Shown here one piece after another: positions 34,647 through 43,272 of a stretch of 64,000 nucleotides of DNA. Position 1 is the first letter of the stretch; every line of letters begins with the position of its first letter. The notes below the pieces were generated by a model, which was not told the origin of the DNA, did no database searches, and saw only the letters and a program-made list of their open reading frames with translations. This DNA comes from Fimousia sp045616445 (GTDB lineage Bacteria; Bacillota; Clostridia; Lachnospirales; Lachnospiraceae): positions 1 through 64,000 of the forward strand of contig JAZLGR010000030.1 of assembly GCA_045616445.1 (NCBI GenBank). The letters run 5' to 3'. The translations under genes and the position numbers were made by a program.

Positions 34647-34952
34647 CTACTCTTCCATATCTCCATTCTCAATCATTCTGCTAAATACCATGTCATAGCC
34701 ATCATTCCCATAGTTTAAGGAACGATTCACACGGCTGATCGTAGCAGTTGATGCGCCGGTCTTCGCTGCCACTTCAATATAAGTATTATGGGCACGAAGC
34801 ATTCTGGCAACCTCAAAACGCTGTGCCAGAGATAATAATTCATTCACTGTGCAAATGTCTTCAAAATAAGTAAAGCATTCTTCCACATCGTTCAAAGTCA
34901 GAATCGCTTTAAACAGCTGCTCTACTTCGGGAGTACGGATTTTCTTTCCCAT
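34647..34952 (-). CDS. YerC/YecD family TrpR-like regulator
   Basis: 101 residues from the ATG at 34952, which has an AGGAGG box 8 nt upstream; the longer frame from 34982 has none. The TrpR-like helix-turn-helix is clear: LLSLAQRFEVARMLRAHNTYIEVAAKTGASTATISRVNRSLNYG (about 40-83). This family binds DNA as a dimer but lacks assigned tryptophan binding; no target gene can be inferred here. In many Firmicutes it sits next to pcrA, which is elsewhere in this window. Confidence 0.88.
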   Translation of the reverse strand: MGKKIRTPEVEQLFKAILTLNDVEECFTYFEDICTVNELLSLAQRFEVARMLRAHNTYIEVAAKTGASTATISRVNRSLNYGNDGYDMVFSRMIENGDMEE

Positions 34953-35047
34953 GATTCGTATCCTCCTGATTATTCTTCTCACAAACTACTGTAATACTGT
35001 AAAATTTCATCGTATTAAAGTACACCATAACCATCGTAACACAAATC

Positions 35048-35073
35048 CGGCAAAAAAGGAATGCCTTTTTTTG
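35048..35073 (-). terminator. Possible minimal terminator after the UbiB-like gene
   Basis: A-tract/GG and CC/T-tract palindrome about 20 nt after the stop codon. Weak stem, so low confidence. Confidence 0.4.
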
Positions 35074-35089
35074 TATTATCATGATTCTT

Positions 35090-36691
35090 TTATTTCGAAT
35101 CCTTCGAGAAGAAATGTCGCACAATCAGATAGAAGGCGATAAAGAAGGCCAGCAGGTATCCGATCATACCAAGGGCCGGGATTCCCAAAATCTTCGGTCT
35201 CATATCTGTCGTACAGATAATACTTGAGGAAATTAACAATGCCATGATCCAAAGACCCATGACAATGTTACGAACCAGATGGCTTAACAGATCTGCCAGA
35301 GAGTCTGTGACACCCACATCCAGGTGTACCAAAGACTGTCCGCGTACGAAGGCCTTGAACATATCATTCATCAATTCCGGCAGTCGCAGGGATTTGTCCA
35401 GGGCGCGGTACATCTTCTTGCCGCCCTTTTTCATGGCTTCCTTTAGTTCAAAGTCTTCGAACATGCTCTTAACAAAGCGCTGTTCTGCGATAGCGAAGAC
35501 ATTGATCTCCGGACAGATATAGGCAAGAATCCCTTCTACATGAGAAAGGCCTCTGGCAAGCATAGTAAGTCCAGGTGGCATGGCAACATGATTGATCTTC
35601 ATGGCTTCCATGAAATCCTGCAGGATCTCCGCCATATGGATTTCTCCCAGATCCAGGGTGCCATAACGGGTCATCAGATCCTCGATGGTTTCCCGAAGCA
35701 TACGCTTATCCGGCTTCTGCTTAAAATCACCCAGCATCATCACAGCATCCTGAATCATGTTGATATCATTCTGGGCAATGCCAGAAACAACCATCTTCAG
35801 CGTATTACGGTCACGAATAGAGAGTCGCCCCATCATACCCATATCCAGCCAGATAATCTTGCCATCGCGAATCTTAACATTACCAGCATGGGGATCTGCA
35901 TGAAAGAATCCATCTTCCAGAATCTGCTTCAGAAAATGATCCACCAGCTTGGTTGCAATCTCTTCCAGATCATAGCCATTCTCCAGAAGAGAAAATTTAT
36001 CGTCCACAGCAAAGCCATCAATGTATTCCATTACGAGTACACTCGGCGTTGTGTGTTCCATATAAACATGTGGTGTATCCACATAGGCGATATCCTTGTT
36101 CAGTCTCTTAAATTCCTGAAAATTGCCTGCTTCGATGAGAAAATTCATCTCTTCCTGAGTCGTCACCCACATCTCATCCAGTACCATATCAAGATCCACG
36201 ATTCCTCTGTGATTAACCATCGGAATGAGCTTCACTGCCCTCTTAAGGAGACGGATATCTCTGGCCATGACGCTGTAGATGCCCTTTCGCTGTACCTTAA
36301 TGACAACATCTGAGCCATCCTTTAAGCGCGCCCGGTGTACCTGAGCAATGGATGCAGAGCCGATACACTCCTCCTCGATGGAGTCGAATACATCACTCCA
36401 TGCCATCTCATAGTTATTCTCCAGCACACTGATCATCTCATAGAAATCCATCGGTGGCACGTCGGAACGAAGTGCCATCAGCTCATCACAATATTCCTGA
36501 GGAAGGATATCAGAGTGCATAGACATGATCTGGCCGATCTTCACATAGGTTGGCCCCAGATCTTCTAATATCTTACGCAGTTTTTCAGGAGTAATCCCGT
36601 CTGAGATCTTATTGCGTCGTAAAACGCCGATGATTTCTCTCAGACGGGACTTTGATTCAATTTGTTTCGTTGATTGATTATTATTACCCAC
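35090..36691 (-). CDS. UbiB/ABC1-family atypical kinase
   Basis: 533 residues. Kinase-like core with the family's hallmark segments: KxGQ motif GPTYVKIGQIMS (about 49-60), VVIKVQRKG (catalytic Lys), FHADPHAGNVKI and the metal site IWLDMGMMGRL (about 275-285). Two C-terminal transmembrane helices (about 478-525) anchor it. UbiB proteins support quinone or other isoprenoid lipid biology; an obligate anaerobe of this kind usually lacks ubiquinone, so the substrate is open. GTG start with no strong box. It lies 31 nt after the phasin-like gene and is likely coupled to it. Confidence 0.88.
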   Translation of the reverse strand: MGNNNQSTKQIESKSRLREIIGVLRRNKISDGITPEKLRKILEDLGPTYVKIGQIMSMHSDILPQEYCDELMALRSDVPPMDFYEMISVLENNYEMAWSDVFDSIEEECIGSASIAQVHRARLKDGSDVVIKVQRKGIYSVMARDIRLLKRAVKLIPMVNHRGIVDLDMVLDEMWVTTQEEMNFLIEAGNFQEFKRLNKDIAYVDTPHVYMEHTTPSVLVMEYIDGFAVDDKFSLLENGYDLEEIATKLVDHFLKQILEDGFFHADPHAGNVKIRDGKIIWLDMGMMGRLSIRDRNTLKMVVSGIAQNDINMIQDAVMMLGDFKQKPDKRMLRETIEDLMTRYGTLDLGEIHMAEILQDFMEAMKINHVAMPPGLTMLARGLSHVEGILAYICPEINVFAIAEQRFVKSMFEDFELKEAMKKGGKKMYRALDKSLRLPELMNDMFKAFVRGQSLVHLDVGVTDSLADLLSHLVRNIVMGLWIMALLISSSIICTTDMRPKILGIPALGMIGYLLAFFIAFYLIVRHFFSKDSK

Positions 36692-36722
36692 GAACTATGA
36701 TTCTTTTACTTGTGAATGCTGC

Positions 36723-37103
36723 TTATTCTTCTGCAGCTTCTTCTACTACTTCTTCTACAGTTTCTTCTACTTCAACAACAACTTCTTCTGCTTTGCTTTC
36801 TACTTCAGCAATCTTGTCCTTTAATGCTTCTAACTGTTCTTTTGTCATAACATCAATGATGTCTGTTAAATCGTCTGGATTTTCAGGAACGATGTTCACT
36901 GTAAAGTTGTCTTTTACTTTCTGTCTTACAGTTTTTGTTACGTTATGCTTTAATTCCTGATTTAAGGATTTACCCTGTTCAAATGTGAGTTCACCCTTCT
37001 TTACTAAATCGTCTACGATTTCTTTGGATTTTTCAGCTGTTGTTGCTACTGTTCCAAGTCCTGCTAATAAAAGTCTTTTTACGTTTGCGCCGATTTTGTC
37101 CAT
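36723..37103 (-). CDS. Phasin-like coiled-coil protein
   Basis: 126 residues. The N-terminal ~60 residues (LLLAGLGTVATTAEKSKEIVDDLVKKGELTFEQGKSLNQEL) match the phasin/PhaF-like proteins found beside UbiB genes. The second half is a predicted coiled coil with an acidic Val/Glu-rich tail. AAGGAGGT box. A role as lipid-surface or UbiB partner protein is inferred from adjacency only. No polyhydroxyalkanoate genes are in the window. Confidence 0.75.
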   Translation of the reverse strand: MDKIGANVKRLLLAGLGTVATTAEKSKEIVDDLVKKGELTFEQGKSLNQELKHNVTKTVRQKVKDNFTVNIVPENPDDLTDIIDVMTKEQLEALKDKIAEVESKAEEVVVEVEETVEEVVEEAAEE

Positions 37104-37163
37104 AATCTTACCTCCTTTATAATGGATATTTCGTACTATATTTATACTTATATTTTATCAAAC

Positions 37164-37361
37164 TTAAATCTGTTTTGCTACCACTTTATACTCGTTGCCA
37201 TCTCGCCAGAACTTGCACTGATAGTCCTTACTGGAGAGCATGCGGCAATATTCGTCCTCATCCATATTCACATCACAGACATATTCTTCGTATTCTTCAT
37301 CGTAGCTGAAGTAAGTGCATGTCTCGCATGTACCATATACCTTGTTCTTATTCTCTGCCAT
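37164..37361 (-). CDS. Small Cys-containing protein (DUF6472-like)
   Basis: 65 residues, acidic. Cys pattern C-x2-C-x14-C-x9-C-x9-C (GTCETCTYF, YVCDVN, EYCRML, YQCKFW) suggests metal or Fe-S binding. The form CETC...CDVNMDED...CKFWRDG is common in Clostridia and resembles DUF6472. Function unknown. Own AGAGGT box; 71 nt downstream of the 91-residue membrane protein gene. Confidence 0.7.
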   Translation of the reverse strand: MAENKNKVYGTCETCTYFSYDEEYEEYVCDVNMDEDEYCRMLSSKDYQCKFWRDGNEYKVVAKQI

Positions 37362-37389
37362 TCTTATACCTCTTTATATAAATCTATTG

Positions 37390-37422
37390 AAAAAGGGACT
37401 GTAGCCAAGATGCAACAGTCCC
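37390..37422 (-). terminator. Terminator after the 91-residue membrane protein gene
   Basis: GGGACTGT (37395-37402) pairs with ACAGTCCC (37415-37422), followed by five Us on the minus strand. Confidence 0.8.
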
Positions 37423-37432
37423 GTGTTTGTGT

Positions 37433-37708
37433 TTATAACTGGAATATTAAATTCACTGCAAAAATTGCTATGGATATTCCATAAATGATCATTCCCTTTC
37501 GAACGGTACCATGGTGTACCATACCGGAGCCTGCGCTGCCGATCAGAACCGGAACAATCATGAACAAAGGCTTCATGCGATAGTAATGGCGAAGACCACC
37601 AAAGAGTCTTAACGCAATTCCATCTGGAAGAACCTTAAATTCTACTACTGCTAAAATAAACACGATGAGAAATAAAAAAATGGACCATCGCTCATTATTC
37701 TTGATCAT
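37433..37708 (-). CDS. Small membrane protein, three helices
   Basis: 91 residues with hydrophobic segments at about 8-25, 46-62 and 70-90. Not recognised as a named family. The ATG at 37708 has an AAGAGGT box and the gene has its own terminator. No neighbour suggests a role. Confidence 0.55.
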   Translation of the reverse strand: MIKNNERWSIFLFLIVFILAVVEFKVLPDGIALRLFGGLRHYYRMKPLFMIVPVLIGSAGSGMVHHGTVRKGMIIYGISIAIFAVNLIFQL

Positions 37709-37780
37709 AAGCTACCTCTTTATGTATCTTTATAACACTAAACTAATATATTGAGCATATTATACCACAGATTGACCCAT

Positions 37781-38491
37781 TTATGCAATTTCTAACGCGA
37801 TTTGAATCATATCGTGGAGGGAAGTCTGTCTTTCCTCGGCAGACATACCCTCTCCTGTGAATGGATTATCAGATACCGTTACCATGGCTACTGCCTTCTT
37901 GCCTGCTCGAAGGGCTTCTGCGTACACAGCCGCGATTTCCATCTCCATGGCGATGACGCCAAAGTTGGCCCAGGCCTTATTCTCCTCCGGATATTCCTCA
38001 TAGAAGTGGTCTTTTGAAAGAACATTGCCCGCTGTGACAGCAATGCCCAGCTCTTTGGCTTTCTCGTAGGCCTTGATTGACAATTCAAAGTCTGCAATCG
38101 GTGCAAATGTACCCCTCAGATGGTAGGTACTCATATAATTGGAGTCTGTGCAGGCTGCCTGTGCAATGATCACATCCCCTACCTTGGTATTCTCGCCTAC
38201 GGCACCTGCCGTTCCGATTCGGATGATGGTTTCCACGCCATAAAAATTGAAAAGTTCATGGGTGTAGATGCCTGCGGAAGGCATACCCATGCCATGACCC
38301 ATGACAGAAACCCTCTTTCCTTTGTAGGTTCCAGTGTATCCAAGCATATTTCTGACATCGGTCACCAGAATAGCATCATCTAAAAAGTTCTCTGCGATGT
38401 ATTTGGCACGAAGGGGATCCCCCGGCATAATGACTGTTTTGGCAAAATCGCCATAATTGGCACGATTGTGAGGTGTTGGTGTATTCGTCAT
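37781..38491 (-). CDS. deoD: Purine-nucleoside phosphorylase, DeoD type
   Basis: Phosphorolysis of purine (deoxy)nucleosides to base and ribose-1-phosphate. 236 residues, the hexameric bacterial type. N-terminal MPGDPLRAKYIAENFL (phosphate-binding), GHGMGMPSAGIYTHELF, IRIGTAGAV and the C-terminal AVAMVTVSDNPFTGEGM. AAGGAG box. It complements the purine permease and xpt found at 55.5-57.5 kb as a salvage route. Confidence 0.95.
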   Translation of the reverse strand: MTNTPTPHNRANYGDFAKTVIMPGDPLRAKYIAENFLDDAILVTDVRNMLGYTGTYKGKRVSVMGHGMGMPSAGIYTHELFNFYGVETIIRIGTAGAVGENTKVGDVIIAQAACTDSNYMSTYHLRGTFAPIADFELSIKAYEKAKELGIAVTAGNVLSKDHFYEEYPEENKAWANFGVIAMEMEIAAVYAEALRAGKKAVAMVTVSDNPFTGEGMSAEERQTSLHDMIQIALEIA

Positions 38492-38523
38492 ACGTCATTC
38501 TCCTTTCTATCATTCTTCGTATA

Positions 38524-39264
38524 TTATTCTAATATTATTTTCTCTTCTTCCTGACAGATGACTGCTAATTCTCCATCCTTTAAAGTGTAGGCCTTGCCAT
38601 AAAGTGCTGCCTCGCCATCCACCTCCAGGATGTAGCTGCCATCATTTAACACGTAATAGCATTCCCCCATGGAATCGGGATAGATCCAGCCTGTATACAG
38701 GGGTTTTCCATCCAGAAAATCATCCTTTTCCTTGTCGTAGTGGGGAATGACATTATATTTCGTCAGTCCAAGCCCTGGAAAATACTTCTCGAAGGTTTCA
38801 TCGAGTGCTTCTCCCGGTCTTTCCGGCATGCAATAGACTCTGTCAGCTGCATTCATAGAGCCTGCACTGATGCCCATCACAAGGCCATCGTAATTCTTCA
38901 TGATCTCCCGAAGGCCAATTCGCTCGAAAAATGCCCTCTCGGTTGGCACATGGCCACCGCTTAACATGACAAAATCACTGTTTTTGATCAGTTCCTCTGC
39001 CTGATCTTCGTTGCGGCTGTCTAATAAGACAAATGTCTCCGGAATCATGCCATGATAAAGGAAGCATCTTCGGAAGGTGAATACCATCTCTTCACTTTTT
39101 TCATAATTATCCGGATTAGCAGCAATGATGACGCATCTGGAATTTTGCTTCCAGTACTTTTTCAGATTCGCCACAAAGGAATTGCGAGTAAAGTAGCAGC
39201 ATGGCAGATGCATATGTGCCGGCACATCGTTGTCGCAAGGACTGCTGGTTAAGAATAAAACCAT
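38524..39264 (-). CDS. Peptidase S51 (peptidase E/cyanophycinase-like)
   Basis: 246 residues. The serine nucleophile is in MGISAGSMNA (about 132), preceded by FVMLSGGHVPTERAFF, with IPHYDKEKDD supplying the His. The family includes aspartyl dipeptidase (PepE) and cyanophycinase. The short length fits an intracellular dipeptidase-like enzyme; the exact substrate is unknown. AGGAG box. It lies 32 nt upstream of deoD and could be cotranscribed with it. Confidence 0.85.
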   Translation of the reverse strand: MVLFLTSSPCDNDVPAHMHLPCCYFTRNSFVANLKKYWKQNSRCVIIAANPDNYEKSEEMVFTFRRCFLYHGMIPETFVLLDSRNEDQAEELIKNSDFVMLSGGHVPTERAFFERIGLREIMKNYDGLVMGISAGSMNAADRVYCMPERPGEALDETFEKYFPGLGLTKYNVIPHYDKEKDDFLDGKPLYTGWIYPDSMGECYYVLNDGSYILEVDGEAALYGKAYTLKDGELAVICQEEEKIILE

Positions 39265-39304
39265 AATCGTTCTCCTGTTTCTATTATCATCTATACTAAT
39301 TCTC

Positions 39305-39991
39305 TTATTTGTGATGTCTGGTCACGTGAAGGATGGTAAGGACGTCTTCTTTCACACGAAAATGGATATCCCAGCCCGCATAGGCCATGCCATAGATTCG
39401 TTCCGGGTCATCGTGGTAGGAAGGTCTTGGGTCCTGGGCAAGCAGCTTCCTGATCGTCTCAATCTGTTCTTCGGAATAGATCTCCTCCATCTGCTTTCTG
39501 ACTGTTTCATCAAGCATTACTTCCAGATGATAGTCCCTTACTTCCCCGGCAAAACCATCCACAGCATCCTCGTGGATGTCCACATAAGGAAGATATGGCT
39601 TGATATCATAGATTGGAGTCTGATCCCGAAGATCTGCCCCTGCCACGGTGAGTACCGGGCCCTCTTCGGTCAGTTCAATCTTCTCAAGTCTGACGGAAGA
39701 TAATCCAATGGGGTTTGGACGGAATGGGGATCTGGTCGCGAATACACCCTTTCGCACATTGCCTCCTAACCTTGGTGGTTTTACGGTAGCTGACCAGTTC
39801 TTTCTCTTGCCATCATCAAACTGCCACAAAAGCCATATATAATTAAAATCCTCAAGTCCCTTCACAATCTCCGGATTGCGAAATTCCGGTTCAAAGATGA
39901 TGCGTCCCTTCACTTCATTCACAAGGCCGCTCTGTCTTGGAATACCGAACTTTTCCGGGAAATCGGTATGGATTTTCGCGATGATTTTCAT
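39305..39991 (-). CDS. trmO: tRNA (N6-threonylcarbamoyladenosine37-N6)-methyltransferase TrmO
   Basis: 228 residues from the ATG at 39991 (GAGGT box); the frame upstream to 40117 runs through the mobB terminator and is not coding. The UPF0066/TsaA fold is recognised by FATRSPFRPNPIGLSSVRL (about 86-104), DLRDQTPIYDIKPYLPYVD and the N-terminal FGIPRQSGL. It methylates t6A37 using SAM. The C-terminal ~90 residues match the longer TrmO form with an extra domain. Confidence 0.9.
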   Translation of the reverse strand: MKIIAKIHTDFPEKFGIPRQSGLVNEVKGRIIFEPEFRNPEIVKGLEDFNYIWLLWQFDDGKRKNWSATVKPPRLGGNVRKGVFATRSPFRPNPIGLSSVRLEKIELTEEGPVLTVAGADLRDQTPIYDIKPYLPYVDIHEDAVDGFAGEVRDYHLEVMLDETVRKQMEEIYSEEQIETIRKLLAQDPRPSYHDDPERIYGMAYAGWDIHFRVKEDVLTILHVTRHHK

Positions 39992-40090
39992 AGTAATTAC
40001 CTCGAAGTATTTCTTACTATTATTATACCACACAGGGACATCTGTGGCGTATTTTTCTAGCTCCTTCTCCCTCTTAAAAAAGGTCAGATA

Positions 40091-40122
40091 CCAAAAATGG
40101 CAGGTGCCACAAGGCACCTGCC
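40091..40122 (-). terminator. Terminator of the asr-molybdoenzyme operon
   Basis: Perfect 10-bp stem GGCAGGTGCC/GGCACCTGCC with a 4-nt loop, followed by a T-rich tail on the minus strand. It lies 13 nt after mobB and marks the end of the ten-gene unit. Confidence 0.88.
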
Positions 40123-40135
40123 ATATCTTATGTAA

Positions 40136-40552
40136 TTATAATAATCCTTCAATTTCATCTGCCAGTACTGTTACATCCAGCGGCAGTTCATCGGGATACT
40201 TACATATATATTTGGGATAATTGCTATGCTTTAATCCTTCAATGAGAATAATGTCCGCTTCCGGGAATGCTTTAGCTAGCATCTCTTCATCGACACCAGC
40301 ACATTCTTTGGTAATCATCATACGGCTGCCTGAGAAAACTGCTGTCCCGTAAGCGCCTGCCTGACGGTGACGAAAGCTATCCGTACCCGGCACATCCGGC
40401 TCAAAATCATGGCCATCATGCTTGATGACTGCCACCAGATACCCTCTTTTCACCAGTTCCGGAACAAGTCTCGTAATCAGGGTTGTCTTCCCTGAATTCT
40501 TATAACCGCTGATACAGTAGAACAGTGGTTTCTTTACAGAAGATGTACACAT
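40136..40552 (-). CDS. mobB: Molybdopterin-guanine dinucleotide biosynthesis adaptor MobB
   Basis: 138 residues, P-loop GTPase. Walker A GYKNSGKTTLITRL (about 16-29), switch-like HDGHDFEPDVPGTDSFRHRQAGA, and LIEGLKHSNYPK. It assists MobA in forming the guanine dinucleotide cofactor. Last gene of the operon. Its start overlaps the moeA end by 19 nt. Confidence 0.93.
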   Translation of the reverse strand: MCTSSVKKPLFYCISGYKNSGKTTLITRLVPELVKRGYLVAVIKHDGHDFEPDVPGTDSFRHRQAGAYGTAVFSGSRMMITKECAGVDEEMLAKAFPEADIILIEGLKHSNYPKYICKYPDELPLDVTVLADEIEGLL

Positions 40553-41739
40553 ACCACATCCCCCTTTGCCACACCCTTTTCGGCGGTTTCCGAAATTTCC
40601 ACAAAGCAGTTGCAGCCAAGCATGGAGGACATGGCACCGGAGGCATGATTGCCCTCTGGAAGCCAGACTTTATCATCCTCATGATGGGCACGAAGAAATC
40701 TTCGGCAACGGCCTTTCTTAAAGTCATTCTGGATTTCCATATGGATCACCGGCATCTTCCACACTGGATTACCGGTCATATGATAAAGCATTGGGCGTAC
40801 GAGCAGTTCAAAGTTGGCTGCTGCCCCGAACGGGTTACCGGACAGACAGACTACCGGAGTTTCTCCACAAAGGAAGGAAAGGGTCGGTGCACCAGGTTTG
40901 ATCTTCACCTTCCAGAACAGTTTTTTCGTCGCCACAAGCTCCTGCACATCGTGCATAATATCCTTTTCCCCCACAGATACACCTCCTGTGGTGATGATCA
41001 GATCACATTCCTGCGCTTTTTCCTGAATCAGGGCAGATACATCCGCCGGGTCATCCTGTGCGTGGATGGCAAACACCGGCTGACAGCCCTTCTCGATTAG
41101 GCGGGCACAGATATAATTGATATTGGAGTCATAGATTTTCCCCGGCATCATCGGACTTCCCGGAGTGATCACCTCATCTCCTGTGGAAATGATTCCGACA
41201 CGGGGCATCTGGTAGACGAGACACTGGGCGTAACCAAGACTTGCCAATATGGCGATGGAGGTACCATCGATGACAGAGCCTTCTTTTAAAAGGACGTCTC
41301 CTGCCATGTAGTCTTCCCCCTGCGGACAATAGTCGGAAAATGGTTTGGAGTGGCCATAAATCTCTACCACATCTTCCCCAAAATCAGACCATTCCTGCCT
41401 GATGATTGTATTGGCGCCCTTTGGGATTGGCGCGCCGGTCATAATACGGACAGCTTCGCCAGTACCCACCTCTCCATTAAAACAGCCTCCTGCGTATAAT
41501 TTGCCGATGACGCGAAACTGTTTGGGTGTATCTTGGGAGGCACCTTCTGTCTCTTCTCCCTTCAATGCATAGCCGTCTAACGGGGATCTTGGAAATGGCG
41601 GCTGGTCATAGACAGCCACTGCATCCTCAGCCAGAACCCGTCCCAGACAAGATAGGAGGGGCAGATATTCGGTTTTCTTCATTACCTTTGTATGTGCCAC
41701 AAGCACATCTCTTGCTTCTTCCACGCTATACATTTTCAT
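40534..41739 (-). CDS. moeA: Molybdopterin molybdenumtransferase MoeA
   Basis: Inserts molybdate into adenylylated molybdopterin. 401 residues. MoeA N-terminal segments (RSPLDGYAL, IMTGAPIPKGANTIIRQE), the central MoCF domain (IISTGDEV, SGGVSVGEKD, VVCLSGNPFGAAANFELL) and the C-terminal domain are all present. It sits between mobA (14-nt overlap) and mobB. Its place in the same operon as the molybdoenzyme points to dedicated cofactor supply; moaA, moaC and molybdate transport genes are not in the window. Confidence 0.94.
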   Translation of the reverse strand: MKMYSVEEARDVLVAHTKVMKKTEYLPLLSCLGRVLAEDAVAVYDQPPFPRSPLDGYALKGEETEGASQDTPKQFRVIGKLYAGGCFNGEVGTGEAVRIMTGAPIPKGANTIIRQEWSDFGEDVVEIYGHSKPFSDYCPQGEDYMAGDVLLKEGSVIDGTSIAILASLGYAQCLVYQMPRVGIISTGDEVITPGSPMMPGKIYDSNINYICARLIEKGCQPVFAIHAQDDPADVSALIQEKAQECDLIITTGGVSVGEKDIMHDVQELVATKKLFWKVKIKPGAPTLSFLCGETPVVCLSGNPFGAAANFELLVRPMLYHMTGNPVWKMPVIHMEIQNDFKKGRCRRFLRAHHEDDKVWLPEGNHASGAMSSMLGCNCFVEISETAEKGVAKGDVVCVHLL

Positions 41740-42280
41740 ACTCCTTCGGTGTATTAATATTCTTTAATGAGTCGTCCTCCGGCAGATCCACAACAATGGT
41801 TTCTGTCCGCTTCATGATATCACGCATGCGGTAATTTCCTTCGGCAATCATGGAAGTCATGACCGGGAGAACCGACTTTGGATAAATTCCGAACAATGGG
41901 TGAAGACGGCCACCACTTCTTGCAATGACAACACAGTCTTCATTTTCTTCATATATATGGATTAGTTTGTTTATATGCTCTTTTTTAATCAGAGGCATGT
42001 CGCAGGCAGTCACAAAAAGTGCGTCTTCCCCGCACAAAGTGAGTCCTGAACAGATACCTCCCAGGGGTCCAATTGCAGGATAAATATCCTGAATAAGGGG
42101 AAGTCCCGTTTCTGCATAAGGAGCTTCCTGGTCTACGGATAAATAGATGGCGTGTAACAAGCTCATGGCTTTTATTATGTGTGTGTAAAATGGAGATTTG
42201 TTATATGTCAGAAACAATTTCTTCCTGCCCTGCATACGGCTGTTTTTACCGCCGCTTAAGATATATCCTGCAATTTTCAT
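41726..42280 (-). CDS. mobA: Molybdenum cofactor guanylyltransferase MobA
   Basis: 184 residues, nucleotidyltransferase fold. GTP-binding loop ILSGGKNSRMQGRKK (about 7-21) and VTACDMPLIKKEHI (about 93-106). It attaches GMP to molybdopterin, giving the bis-MGD cofactor used by DMSO-reductase-family enzymes such as the one encoded upstream. Overlaps moeA. Confidence 0.93.
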   Translation of the reverse strand: MKIAGYILSGGKNSRMQGRKKLFLTYNKSPFYTHIIKAMSLLHAIYLSVDQEAPYAETGLPLIQDIYPAIGPLGGICSGLTLCGEDALFVTACDMPLIKKEHINKLIHIYEENEDCVVIARSGGRLHPLFGIYPKSVLPVMTSMIAEGNYRMRDIMKRTETIVVDLPEDDSLKNINTPKEYENV

Positions 42281-42309
42281 ACCTGTTATTCCTATTAAAT
42301 GTATACTTC

Positions 42310-43239
42310 TTATTTACGTTCGATCTTCAGTGCCATGATCAGGAAGTTCAATAATACAAAACCGATGATCATGGTTGTGAGATATAACTGAATACCGGAA
42401 AGCTGAGCAGTGTAACCTGCTAACTTTTCATTTCCAATTGCGGTAAGATATGCTGTCATCTTATTGGTTGCAACCAGACCGATTGCCATTGGGAAGGTCA
42501 TGCCTGCAAATCCCGGTGCAAATGGGAATGCGAAGAATTTAGGCAGCTTCACAATGATGAAGAGTAAAGATGCGAGCACACATGCATAGAGGAAAAATAA
42601 TAATTTCTGGTTTGGTTCTGGAATCACATTTAAATAGCTTACTACACAAAGGGAGCAAGGTGCAAGCACAACGGCCATTGTATGATAAACCGGTGGCTTC
42701 ACTTCTACCGTGATGAGACGATAGATCATAATTGGAATGATAATCAGATAAATGATGATTCCATAATACACAACATACTTTAAGATTCCAGCTGCGTTCA
42801 TAAATGCGCCAACTACGCAGCTAACCATAATCCCATTATATGTTACAAACCAGCTTGGCACAAATGTATTGATATCACGCTTAGCAATTACATTATTGTA
42901 AGTAAAAAGGAGGATATGCATAGCATGAATACAAAGGCCAATGGTCCACAGTGCTTTGCCAAGCATTGGGACATAATCAAAATAGTAACTACCCAAAATC
43001 ATCATTACCATGGTAAACCCTGCGTAGAGAGATGAAGGGACAACTGTTTGATATTCCTTTTTGCAGGTGCCAGGGTAAGAGATAATTTTTACAATGTAAA
43101 CCAGAAGAACAGCAGTTGCTGCCCACATGGTCAGATGGCGTACCCAGGCATAATTCATGCCTGCATACACATTACTTAAGGTCAGCGCCCCTACAAAGGT
43201 AGGGAGCACTGGCACTGGGATTCTTTCAATTCTTTCCAT
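42310..43239 (-). CDS. TDT/TehA-SLAC1 family transporter
   Basis: 309 residues and ten predicted transmembrane helices. The start PVLPTFVGALTLSNVYAG and the central LAPCSLCVVSYL resemble the tellurite-resistance/dicarboxylate (TDT) channel-like family, which includes TehA, SLAC1 and the fungal sulfite exporter SSU1. Given its operon, a small anion such as sulfite, nitrite, nitrate or formate is the likely substrate; the sequence alone does not decide. Located between the FAD oxidoreductase and mobA. Confidence 0.82.
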   Translation of the reverse strand: MERIERIPVPVLPTFVGALTLSNVYAGMNYAWVRHLTMWAATAVLLVYIVKIISYPGTCKKEYQTVVPSSLYAGFTMVMMILGSYYFDYVPMLGKALWTIGLCIHAMHILLFTYNNVIAKRDINTFVPSWFVTYNGIMVSCVVGAFMNAAGILKYVVYYGIIIYLIIIPIMIYRLITVEVKPPVYHTMAVVLAPCSLCVVSYLNVIPEPNQKLLFFLYACVLASLLFIIVKLPKFFAFPFAPGFAGMTFPMAIGLVATNKMTAYLTAIGNEKLAGYTAQLSGIQLYLTTMIIGFVLLNFLIMALKIERK

Positions 43240-43272
43240 AATTTTTATACCTTTCTAAACACTCTTCCACGA

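Noticed and set aside
39992..40117. N-terminal extension of TrmO
   Set aside because: The frame runs through the mobB terminator hairpin; the ATG at 39991 has the ribosome binding site and begins the family's conserved sequence.
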